Positions 7,729 through 14,797 of a stretch of 64,000 nucleotides of DNA are shown here, piece after piece (the first letter of the stretch is position 1; each line of letters starts with the position of its first letter). A program made the translations under genes and the position numbers. Source of the stretch: Streptomyces flavofungini. Its GTDB lineage: Bacteria; Actinomycetota; Actinomycetes; Streptomycetales; Streptomycetaceae. Under the pieces are notes generated by a model that had not been told where the DNA came from, did no database searches, and worked only from the letters and a program-made list of their open reading frames with translations. Location of the stretch: contig NZ_CP128846.1 in the NCBI RefSeq assembly GCF_030388665.1, forward strand, positions 1,488,001 to 1,552,000. The letters are read 5' to 3'.

Positions 7729-8504
7729 TTCAGCCTGCTCGACGCGAGGATGGACACGAGGTGCAGCAGGGTCTGCAGGAGCGCGATGCCGGCCAGGACC
7801 GCGACCCCGAGGCGCGAGAAGAACAGGTCGCCCCTGATCTGGTCCACGACCGCGATGACCAGGATCAGCAGCGAGGCCTCGATGCCGAGGATGAGGCGGT
7901 GGAACTTCAGCGCGGCGGCGGCCTTGCGGGCCAGGGCCACACCGGAGGCGCGCGGCTCGGACGCCGACTCCTGCACCGGCGCCATGCCCTGCTGGTGCCG
8001 GGCGACGGCGACGAGGTCGGTCTCCGCCTTGATCAGGATCGCGCCGAGGGCGGCCAGGGTGCCGAGGAAGGCCCACAGCCAGTCGATCCGGCCCGATCCC
8101 CACAGGTCGGCGGCGCGCAGGCCGAAGCCGACCAGGACGGCCGCGTCGCACAGGTAGGCGCCGACCCGGTCCAGGTACACCCCGGACATCGAGTACTGCT
8201 TGCGCCAGCGGGCGATCTCGCCGTCGACGCAGTCGAGCAGCAGATAGAGCTGGACCGCGACCACGGCGAGCACGGCGCCCCAGATGCCCGGCACGAGCAG
8301 GGCCGGGGCGGCGAGGACGCCCGCGACGGTCATCAGGTAGGTCAGCTGATTGGGCGTGATCCTGGTGTTCACCAGGTAGCGGTCGCAGCGCAGCGAGATC
8401 TCCCGCATGTACATGCGTCCCGCCCAGTGCTCACCGCTGCGCCGGTCCTTCACCCCCGCGGGGTGAACGACGGGCCGGAGTTCAGCTACCGATGGCCTTG
8501 GCAT
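7725..8504 (-). CDS. CDP-alcohol phosphotransferase with altered catalytic motif
   Basis: A 259-aa membrane protein of the CDP-alcohol phosphatidyltransferase family. The signature DxxDGxxAR is present at about residues 91-99, with G108 and D112. At the position of the final conserved Asp of the usual D-x3-D ending (residue 116) it has Ala (GVYLDRVGA). That Asp is generally taken as the catalytic base. Several hydrophobic segments follow. The start overlaps the end of the dehydrogenase gene by 23 bases. Either the subfamily uses another residue (D120 is nearby) or the protein is not an active transferase. Confidence 0.85.
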   Translation of the reverse strand: MPRPSVAELRPVVHPAGVKDRRSGEHWAGRMYMREISLRCDRYLVNTRITPNQLTYLMTVAGVLAAPALLVPGIWGAVLAVVAVQLYLLLDCVDGEIARWRKQYSMSGVYLDRVGAYLCDAAVLVGFGLRAADLWGSGRIDWLWAFLGTLAALGAILIKAETDLVAVARHQQGMAPVQESASEPRASGVALARKAAAALKFHRLILGIEASLLILVIAVVDQIRGDLFFSRLGVAVLAGIALLQTLLHLVSILASSRLK

Positions 8505-9546
8505 AGTCGGCGTATGCGTCCTTGATCTGGTCGGTGTTCAGATTGAGGTGCTCGAGGATCGTGTAGCGGCCCGGCCGGGTCTGCGGGGCGTACTCGACGA
8601 CCTGGACGAACTCGTCCACGGTGAAGCCGATCTCCTCCGGCAGGACCGGCAGGCCGTGGCGGCGCAGGACCTCCGCCATGTACGCCGACTCCTCGCGGGC
8701 ACCGCGCAGGTGCATCGCGAAGGCGGCGCCGAGCCCGCACTGCTCGCCGTGGCTCGCGGCGCGCTTGGGGAAGAGCAGGTCGAAGGCGTGGTTGATCTCG
8801 TGGCAGGCGCCGGACGCCGGGCGGGAGTCGCCCGAGACGGACATGGCGATGCCGGTGAGGACCAGGCCTTCGGCGAGTACCTGGAGGAAGCCGTCGTCGC
8901 CGACGCCGCCGGGGTGGCGCAGGACCGCCTCACCGGCCTGGCGGGCCATCGCGGCGGCCAGGCCGTCGATGTCCTCGCCGCGCTCGCGGGCGGCGAGCTC
9001 CCAGTCCCGGACCGCGGAGATGTTGGACAGGGCGTCGCCGATGCCGGAGCGGACGAAGCGGACCGGGGCCTCGCGGATGACGTCGAGGTCGATGACGACC
9101 GCGATCGGGTTCGGCACGCCGTAGGAGCCGCGGCCCGCGTCGTTGTCGAGGGTCGCGACGGGCGAGCACAGGCCGTCGTGCGACAGGTTCGTCGCGACGG
9201 CGACCAGCGGCAGGCCGACGCGCGCCGCGGCGAACTTGGCGCAGTCGATGATCTTGCCGCCGCCGAGGCCGACGACCGCGTCGTAGCGGCCCTTCTTCAT
9301 GGCGTCGGCGAGCTTGATGGCGTCATCGAGGGTGCCGCCGCCCACCTCGAACCATTCCGCGCTCGGCAGCGACGGCGCGAGCCGCTTGCGCAGCACGGCG
9401 CCGGAGCCGCCGCTGATGGCGATGGCGAGCTTGCCGGTCGACGAGCAGATCCGCTGGTCGGCGAGGACACCGGCCAGGTCGTTCAACGCCCCCGGCCGGA
9501 TGTCCACGACGACCGGCGAGGGGATGAGCCTCGTCAGTACTGGCAC
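8482..9546 (-). CDS. Glycerol-1-phosphate-dehydrogenase-like (EgsA/AraM) enzyme
   Basis: A 354-aa iron/zinc alcohol dehydrogenase-fold protein of the sn-glycerol-1-phosphate dehydrogenase / dehydroquinate-synthase-like group. It has GLGGGKIID at about 93-101 (nucleotide binding), and metal-ligand candidates Asp171 (SGIGDALS), His249/253 (CHEINHAFD) and His266 (SHGEQ). Such enzymes reduce dihydroxyacetone phosphate or a related keto-phosphate with NAD(P)H. The cytidylyltransferase and CDP-alcohol transferases next door suggest it supplies a polyol phosphate such as G1P for activation. Substrate is inference. GTG start at 9544-9546 with an AAGGGA site; 13-base overlap with the upstream gene. 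Confidence 0.82.
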   Translation of the reverse strand: MPVLTRLIPSPVVVDIRPGALNDLAGVLADQRICSSTGKLAIAISGGSGAVLRKRLAPSLPSAEWFEVGGGTLDDAIKLADAMKKGRYDAVVGLGGGKIIDCAKFAAARVGLPLVAVATNLSHDGLCSPVATLDNDAGRGSYGVPNPIAVVIDLDVIREAPVRFVRSGIGDALSNISAVRDWELAARERGEDIDGLAAAMARQAGEAVLRHPGGVGDDGFLQVLAEGLVLTGIAMSVSGDSRPASGACHEINHAFDLLFPKRAASHGEQCGLGAAFAMHLRGAREESAYMAEVLRRHGLPVLPEEIGFTVDEFVQVVEYAPQTRPGRYTILEHLNLNTDQIKDAYADYAKAIGS

Positions 9547-10286
9547 GCGATCTCACGTCCCTTGGCGAGGTCGTCGTGGTTGTCGATCTCGACCCACTTG
9601 ACGTCGCCGATCGGCGCCACATCGATCTTGAAGCCGCGGTTGACGAGCTCCTGGTAGCCGTCCTCGTAGTAGAGGTCGGGGTCGCGCTCGAAGGTGGTCT
9701 TCAGCGCGTCGGCGAGCTCGTCGGCCGCCTCGCCCTCGATGAGGGTGACGCCGATGTACTCGCCGGTGGCCGTGGCCGGGTCCATCAGCTTGGTGATCTT
9801 CTGGACGCCCTTCTCGGGGTCCACGACGACCTTCATCTCCTCGTCGGCGAGGTTCTTCACCGTGTCGAGGGCGAGGATGATCTTCTTGCCGTCGCCGCGG
9901 GCGGCGAGCAGCGTCTTCTCGACGGAGACCGGGTGCACGGTGTCACCGTTGGCGAGGATCACCGAGTGCTTGATCGAGTCGCGGCCGCACCACAGGGAGT
10001 AGGCGTTGTTCCACTCCTCGGCCTTGTCGTTGTCGATGAGGGTGATCTTGAGGCCGTACTTCGCCTCGAGGGCCTCCTTGCGCGCGTAGACGGCCTCCTT
10101 GCGGTAGCCGACGATGATCGCGACGTCGGACAGGCCGATCTCGGCGAAGTTCTTCAGGGTGAGGTCGAGGATCGCCAGCTCGTTCTCGGTTCCCTCGCCC
10201 ACCACGGGCACCAGCGCCTTGGGCAGCGTTTCGGTGTAGGGGCGCAGACGCCGGCCGGCGCCGGCGGCCAGGACGAGGCCGATCAT
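9534..10286 (-). CDS. Phosphocholine/inositol-phosphate-type cytidylyltransferase
   Basis: A 250-aa nucleotidyltransferase with the N-terminal LAAGAGRRLRPYTETLPKAL signature (residues 5-24) and a NNAYSLW motif. The latter is reminiscent of LicC-type phosphocholine and inositol-1-phosphate cytidylyltransferases. It should form a CDP-alcohol from CTP and an alcohol phosphate. The ATG at 10284-10286 has an AAGGAG site and overlaps the stop of the upstream fusion gene by 4 bases. With the dehydrogenase and two CDP-alcohol transferases it completes a make-activate-transfer set. Confidence 0.85.
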   Translation of the reverse strand: MIGLVLAAGAGRRLRPYTETLPKALVPVVGEGTENELAILDLTLKNFAEIGLSDVAIIVGYRKEAVYARKEALEAKYGLKITLIDNDKAEEWNNAYSLWCGRDSIKHSVILANGDTVHPVSVEKTLLAARGDGKKIILALDTVKNLADEEMKVVVDPEKGVQKITKLMDPATATGEYIGVTLIEGEAADELADALKTTFERDPDLYYEDGYQELVNRGFKIDVAPIGDVKWVEIDNHDDLAKGREIACQY

Positions 10287-12148
10287 GCGGGTTCTCCTTC
10301 ATCGTGTACGGCGGGTGCGCCACGCTTGTGAGCGGTCACCCAGAAGTGGATGCTCTCGATGAGCACCACGAGTGCCACGGCCACGGCGAGCGCCGTGAGC
10401 GCGACGGTGAAATCTGTGTTTGTCAGCAGGGCGGCGAGCACGGTGACCGCGAACGTCCTGCCTTCGTGCCCGCCGATCGCCCGCACCAGCCAGCGCGGGG
10501 GCGCGCCGACACCGCGAATGCGGTACACGGTGTCGTAGTGATGGTAGGCGACCGCGGCCACCAGGCCGAAAGCCGCGGGAAGGCTCCCGTTCACGTCGGC
10601 TTTGGCGGCCAGTACCAGAACGGTGACGTACTCGGCGGCCCGGAAGAGCGGGGGAACCAGCCAGTCGAGGCGCCCCTTGAGCTGCGGGACGACGGCGAGG
10701 CCCGAGGTGGCCGCGTAGACGGCGGCACCGATCACGGGCCAGGCGCTGCCGTAGGGGCTGAGGGCGGCCGCGCAGACGACGGCGGCGGCGCCGACGAGGG
10801 CGAGCAGCGGCGCGAGGGGCAGCGGCCGCCGGCGCAGCGCGGCGAACGCCGAGGCGACGGTGCCGCTGTCGGCGAGGTCGGCGAGGGCCTGGGCGGCGCG
10901 GTCGGTGCGGGGGGCCTTGCGCAGCGAGCGCAGGACGCGGCCGGCCGTGGTGTAGCAGGCGGCGAGGCCGCAGCCGATCAGGAGCACGACGAAGGTGATG
11001 CGCGGCGTGGTGACGGCGGTGAGGACGGCGATGAGGGCCCAGCGCTCACCGATGGGCAGCACGATCATCCGGCGCACCCAGACCGTCCAGCCGACGCCGT
11101 CGAGCTTGCCGGAGAGCGCCGCGGTGGGGCTGGTGTTGACGGCGGCCTTGCCCGCCTCGTCGACGTTGCCCTCGTTGAAGGAGAAGTCCACGACGTGCCG
11201 ACAGGTCTGCAGGATCATCGCGCCGAGCGCGAGCGCCCATACGTCATCACTGCCCCCGCCGCGGGCGGCGCCGAGGGCGAGGCCCGCGTAGTACGCGTAC
11301 TCCTTGGCACGGTCGAACGTCGCGTCGAGCCAGGCGCCGAGCGTGGAGTACTGCAGGGAGTAGCGGGCGAGCTGGCCGTCCGTGCAGTCGAGGACGAAGG
11401 AGAACAGGAGCAGCAGTCCGGCGGCGACGAAGCCGCCGCGGGTGCCGGTCGCCGCGCAGCCCGCCGCGATCACCGCGACCAGCAGGGAGGCGGTGGTGAC
11501 CTGGTTCGGGGTGAGGCCGCGGCGCGCACACCAGCGGGCCAGGTAGCGCGAGTAGGGGCTGATGCAGTACGTCGTGAAGAAGCCGTCGCGGGCCTTCACC
11601 GCGCCGCGCAGGCGCACGGCCTCGTCGTCGACGGCGGCGACGGCCTGGCGCGCGGTGTTGCGGGCCTCGGGGTCGACGGGCAGGGCCGCGACGAGGGTGC
11701 CGAGTTCGGGCCGGTGCACGTCGGTGCCGGAGGCTTCGACGGCGGCGGCGACGCGGTCGGGCAGGGCGTCGGAGGCGAGCGCCACGCTCGCGCGGGCGCC
11801 GTCGGCCTGCGCCTCGGGGGCGCGGGCCTCGGGGGCGGCCCCAACTGCCGTACGCAGCGCGGCCGTCAGCTCCCGGCGCGCCCCCGCCTGCGCGGTCACG
11901 GCGCCGGGCACGGCCGACACCGGGAAGCGCGGGTCGGTCAGGCCGAGCCGCAGGGCGTGGACGTGGCCGACGAAGCGGCTGTCGACGAGGGCGACGCGCT
12001 CGCCGGCGGGCAGGTCACGCAGCAGGGCCTCGAGCTCTTCCGGGGACGCGGCCTCGGGGGCGGTCCGCACGTCGAAGCCCAGGGACCGCAGATCGCCTTC
12101 GAGCGGCGAACCGGGCACCGGCCGGCCGGTGAGGATGGCGGTCGACAG
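10283..12148 (-). CDS. Multidomain CDP-alcohol phosphotransferase, apparent CTG start
   Basis: A 621-aa membrane protein and first gene of the envelope operon. The N-terminal soluble domain (about 1-190) resembles a degenerate nucleotidyl/regulatory module. A CDP-alcohol phosphotransferase domain with complete motif follows (D254, D257, G258, A261-R262, G271, D275, D279). A C-terminal multi-span membrane domain (from about 440) may be the one annotated DUF5941 in Streptomyces. The first ATG/GTG (12118) has no ribosome-binding site. In contrast, CTG at 12146-12148 lies 9 bases after AAGGAG and gives the N-terminus LSTAILTGRPVPGSP, which matches the MSTAILTG start I recall for homologues. An in-frame stop lies three codons upstream. 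Confidence 0.8.
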   Translation of the reverse strand: MSTAILTGRPVPGSPLEGDLRSLGFDVRTAPEAASPEELEALLRDLPAGERVALVDSRFVGHVHALRLGLTDPRFPVSAVPGAVTAQAGARRELTAALRTAVGAAPEARAPEAQADGARASVALASDALPDRVAAAVEASGTDVHRPELGTLVAALPVDPEARNTARQAVAAVDDEAVRLRGAVKARDGFFTTYCISPYSRYLARWCARRGLTPNQVTTASLLVAVIAAGCAATGTRGGFVAAGLLLLFSFVLDCTDGQLARYSLQYSTLGAWLDATFDRAKEYAYYAGLALGAARGGGSDDVWALALGAMILQTCRHVVDFSFNEGNVDEAGKAAVNTSPTAALSGKLDGVGWTVWVRRMIVLPIGERWALIAVLTAVTTPRITFVVLLIGCGLAACYTTAGRVLRSLRKAPRTDRAAQALADLADSGTVASAFAALRRRPLPLAPLLALVGAAAVVCAAALSPYGSAWPVIGAAVYAATSGLAVVPQLKGRLDWLVPPLFRAAEYVTVLVLAAKADVNGSLPAAFGLVAAVAYHHYDTVYRIRGVGAPPRWLVRAIGGHEGRTFAVTVLAALLTNTDFTVALTALAVAVALVVLIESIHFWVTAHKRGAPAVHDEGEPA

Positions 12149-12268
12149 ACGAACTCACTCCTTGATTCCCGGCGCGGCTCGCGCGGGCACGTGCGTGACG
12201 GGGGCACCCGGGCAGCGGGGCGGCCGGGCGGCATGTCGGCAGAGGCTATCGGATGAATGGAAGCGGGC

Positions 12269-12301
12269 GTTCACCGCCCGTTCACGCCCCGATCAGCGCG
12301 G
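12269..12301 (+). promoter_or_regulatory. PhoP box: three 11-bp direct repeat units
   Basis: GTTCACCGCCC at 12269-12279, GTTCACGCCCC at 12280-12290 and a weaker GATCAGCGCGG at 12291-12301 follow each other with exact 11-bp periodicity. This is the architecture and consensus (GTTCACC-like units) of Streptomyces PHO boxes bound by PhoP. It lies between the envelope-polymer operon (about 120 bp from its start) and the divergent epimerase gene (about 103 bp from its start), so it could serve either or both. PhoP control of phosphate-containing wall polymers would make sense. Binding itself is not shown. Confidence 0.75.
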
Positions 12302-12403
12302 TCTGCGTGGTTCTCGACCGCCGCGATCATCATGGTCGAAAGCGGCCCGCGGCCACAAACCGCGGGGTCCACAACCGTCCAAGCCAGCCTAAGGTGGACG
12401 CCC

Positions 12404-13384
12404 ATGACATGGATGATCACAGGTGGAGCGGGATATATCGGGGCGCATGTGGCGCGGGTCATGGCCGGGGCGGGTGAGCGGGTCGTCGTCGTGGACGATG
12501 CCTCCTCGGGTGTACCGGAGCGGCTGCCCGCGGACATTCCGCTGGTACGGGGCACTTCGCTCGACGGGGCCCTGCTGCGGCGGGTGTTCGCCGAGCACGC
12601 GGTGACGGGTGTGGTGCATCTCGCGGCCCGCAAGCAGGTCGGCGAATCGGTCGAGCAGCCGCTGCGCTACTACCGGGAGAACGTCGGGGGCCTCGGCACG
12701 CTCCTGGAAGCGGTGGTGGACGCGGGCGTGGAGCGGTTCGTCTTCTCGTCGTCGGCGGCCGTCTACGGCAATCCGCCGGACGCCGACCTGGTCGCGGAGG
12801 ACACACCCTGCGCCCCGGTGAGCCCCTACGGCGAGACGAAGCTGGCGGGCGAGTGGCTGGTGCGGGCGGCGGGGCGCGCGCACGGCCTGACCACGACGTG
12901 CCTGCGCTACTTCAACGTGGCGGGCGCCGCGAGCCCCGAGCTGGCCGACACCGGCGTCTTCAACGTGGTCCCGATGGTCTTCGACCGCCTGACCCGGGGC
13001 GAGGCCCCGCGCATCTTCGGCACCGACCACCCCACGCCCGACGGCACCTGCGTGCGCGACTACGTCCACGTCAGCGACCTCGCCGAGGCCCACCTCGCCG
13101 CCGCCCGCAGGCCCGCCGAGCCGGGCAGCGATCTCACGGTGAACATCGGCCGCGGCGAGGGAGTTTCCGTACGCGAACTACTCACCGTGATCGCGGAGGT
13201 CACCGGGGACCACCGCGAGCCGCTCGTCGAGCCGCGCCGCGCGGGTGACGCGCCGCGCGCCGTGGCGGATGTGCGGCTCGCGGCGAAGGAGCTGGGCTTC
13301 GGGGCCCGGCGCGGCGTGCGGGAGATGGCGGAGTCCGCGTGGGCGGGCTGGTGCCTGCGCCACCCGGAGGCCGCGCGCGGCTAG
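12404..13384 (+). CDS. galE: UDP-glucose 4-epimerase family NAD-dependent epimerase
   Basis: A 326-aa extended SDR protein with the NAD-binding GGAGYIG at about residues 7-13. It also has a catalytic SSSAAVYG segment (about 115-122) and Tyr142-x3-Lys146 (SPYGETK). It interconverts UDP-glucose and UDP-galactose or a related pair. I chose ATG at 12404-12406 behind AAGGTGGA rather than longer in-frame starts, which would place 49 extra residues of non-family sequence before the Rossmann loop. It is divergent from the envelope operon across the PhoP-box region, and could supply the sugar donor for the GT2 enzyme. Exact sugar specificity is unknown. Confidence 0.87.
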   Translation: MTWMITGGAGYIGAHVARVMAGAGERVVVVDDASSGVPERLPADIPLVRGTSLDGALLRRVFAEHAVTGVVHLAARKQVGESVEQPLRYYRENVGGLGTLLEAVVDAGVERFVFSSSAAVYGNPPDADLVAEDTPCAPVSPYGETKLAGEWLVRAAGRAHGLTTTCLRYFNVAGAASPELADTGVFNVVPMVFDRLTRGEAPRIFGTDHPTPDGTCVRDYVHVSDLAEAHLAAARRPAEPGSDLTVNIGRGEGVSVRELLTVIAEVTGDHREPLVEPRRAGDAPRAVADVRLAAKELGFGARRGVREMAESAWAGWCLRHPEAARG

Positions 13385-13423
13385 ACGCGCCGGGCCCCCG
13401 CTCCTCCACCCGTCGCTCGCAGG

Positions 13424-13458
13424 GCTCTGACCTGCGGAGTGTTTACGCAGGTCAGAGC
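13424..13458. terminator. Perfect 13-bp hairpin after galE
   Basis: GCTCTGACCTGCG (13424-13436) and its exact reverse complement (13446-13458) flank a 9-base loop. It lies 40 bases past the galE stop and only 3 bases before the Zur box of zitB. It most likely ends galE transcription. Because the arms abut the Zur site, a regulatory role for zitB cannot be excluded. Confidence 0.7.
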
Positions 13459-13461
13459 ATA

Positions 13462-13476
13462 TGACAACGGTTCTCA
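13462..13476 (+). promoter_or_regulatory. Zur box upstream of zitB
   Basis: TGACAACGGTTCTCA is a 7-1-7 imperfect palindrome matching the Streptomyces Zur consensus (TGAnAACGnTnnTCA-like). It is centred about 107 bp upstream of the zinc exporter start. In S. coelicolor, Zur is known to activate the zinc exporter gene zitB at high zinc while repressing uptake genes. The distance here fits an activator site upstream of a promoter rather than a repressor site over it. The match is seen in the sequence; regulation is inferred from the known system. Confidence 0.72.
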
Positions 13477-13575
13477 GGAGCGTGTTGCACATACCCCCCA
13501 CCCGTAGTTGACTGAAGGCCGCGACCGGACCTGGGCGCCGACGCACGACGCCGCACGACGACGGAGGAACGCACC

Positions 13576-14508
13576 ATGGGGGCAGGACACGACCACGGCC
13601 ACGCGCCGCCCGCCAAGGGCACGGCCACGGCCGCCTACAGGGGTCGTCTGCGCATCGCGCTGTCCATCACGATCACCGTCATGGTGGTCGAGATCGTCGG
13701 CGGCATCGTCGCCGACTCCCTCGCACTGATCGCGGATGCGACGCACATGGCGACGGACGCGCTCGGCCTGAGCATGGCGCTGCTCGCCATTCACTTCGCG
13801 AACCGCCCGCCGAGCGAGAACCGCACCTTCGGCTACGCCCGCGCCGAGATCCTGGCGGCGCTCGCGAACTGTCTGCTCCTGTTCGGCGTCGGCGGGTACG
13901 TCCTGTACGAGGCGGTGCAGCGGTTCGTCACGCCCGCCGAGACCGAGGGCGGCCTCACCATGGTCTTCGGCGTGATCGGCCTGCTGGCCAACCTGGTCTC
14001 GCTGGCCCTGTTGATGAGCGGCCAGAAGGACAGCCTCAATGTGCGCGGCGCCTTCCTGGAGGTCCTCGCGGACGCCCTGGGATCGGTCGCGGTGCTCGTC
14101 TCGGCCGCCCTCATCCTGCTCACGGGCTGGCAGGCCGCCGACCCCATCGCCTCCCTCGTCATCGGGCTCATGATCGTCCCGCGCACCTGGAAGCTGCTGC
14201 GCGAGACGTTGAACGTCCTGCTCGAATCGGCGCCCAAGGGCGTCGACATGGCCGAGGTCCGCGCCCACATGCTGGCCCTGCCCGGCGTGGAGGACGTGCA
14301 CGACCTGCACGCCTGGACGATCACGTCGGGGATGCCGGTCCTGTCCGCGCACGTGGTCGTCGGCTCCGAGACGCTGACCGCCATCGGCCACGAGAAGATG
14401 CTGCACGAACTGCAGCTCTGCCTGGGCGACCACTTCGACGTCGAGCACTGCACGTTCCAGCTGGAGCCGGGCGGCCACGCGGAGCACGAGCCGGGGCTGT
14501 GCCACTGA
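13576..14508 (+). CDS. zitB: CDF-family zinc exporter ZitB
   Basis: A 310-aa cation diffusion facilitator exporting Zn2+ by proton antiport. The His-rich N-terminus (HDHGHAP) leads into six membrane segments. Metal site in TM2: HMATD (H-x3-D). The TM5 equivalent is EVLAD, i.e. Glu where classical Zn CDFs have His. A cytoplasmic regulatory domain follows (LPGVEDVHDLHAWTI) and a His/Cys-containing C-terminus. ATG with GGAGG ribosome-binding site. Preceded by a Zur box, which supports zinc as substrate. The gene is flanked by hairpins on both sides, so it is probably monocistronic. Confidence 0.9.
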   Translation: MGAGHDHGHAPPAKGTATAAYRGRLRIALSITITVMVVEIVGGIVADSLALIADATHMATDALGLSMALLAIHFANRPPSENRTFGYARAEILAALANCLLLFGVGGYVLYEAVQRFVTPAETEGGLTMVFGVIGLLANLVSLALLMSGQKDSLNVRGAFLEVLADALGSVAVLVSAALILLTGWQAADPIASLVIGLMIVPRTWKLLRETLNVLLESAPKGVDMAEVRAHMLALPGVEDVHDLHAWTITSGMPVLSAHVVVGSETLTAIGHEKMLHELQLCLGDHFDVEHCTFQLEPGGHAEHEPGLCH

Positions 14509-14517
14509 CGTACGGCA

Positions 14518-14550
14518 CCTGTCGTCGCGGTGCGCCCCCCCGACGACAGG
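14518..14550. terminator. Terminator after zitB
   Basis: CCTGTCGTCG (14518-14527) pairs perfectly with CGACGACAGG (14541-14550) around a 13-base loop. The structure starts 10 bases after the zitB stop codon. Confidence 0.7.
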
Positions 14551-14622
14551 ACGAGCGATCACGGACAGTGCTAGTCTGGCCAAGACCTTGCAAGACGTAA
14601 CGGAAGCGAAAGAGGTGGGTTG

Positions 14623-14691
14623 ATGACTGTCGCGATTGGCGCTGCCCCGCGCGGCGACATGTCTGTCCCCACCTTCCGGGCCCACGCCTGA
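14623..14691 (+). CDS. Candidate 22-aa leader peptide
   Basis: ATG at 14623 follows a GAGGTGGG ribosome-binding site and encodes MTVAIGAAPRGDMSVPTFRA plus HA, then TGA. A TAGTCT -10-like hexamer lies at 14572-14577 about 45 bases upstream. The frame ends 106 bases before the TTG start of the methyltransferase-acetyltransferase gene. I do not recognise the peptide. It could be a leader ORF, an independent small protein, or chance. The good ribosome-binding site is the main support. Confidence 0.35.
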   Translation: MTVAIGAAPRGDMSVPTFRAHA

Positions 14692-14797
14692 CCTTCCGTA
14701 CGTCGCCTCGCGCACGTACGTCGCGTGCGCACCGTTCCGCACGGCGCGCACGCCCTGGTGTCACGGCTGGGCCCCCTCACTCAAGGGTTACTCTCCG

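Noticed and set aside
6808..8151. N-terminal extension of the GT2 gene to 8151
   Set aside because: The extension overlaps the CDP-alcohol phosphotransferase in another frame. The GTGA overlap at 7725-7728 gives the natural start.
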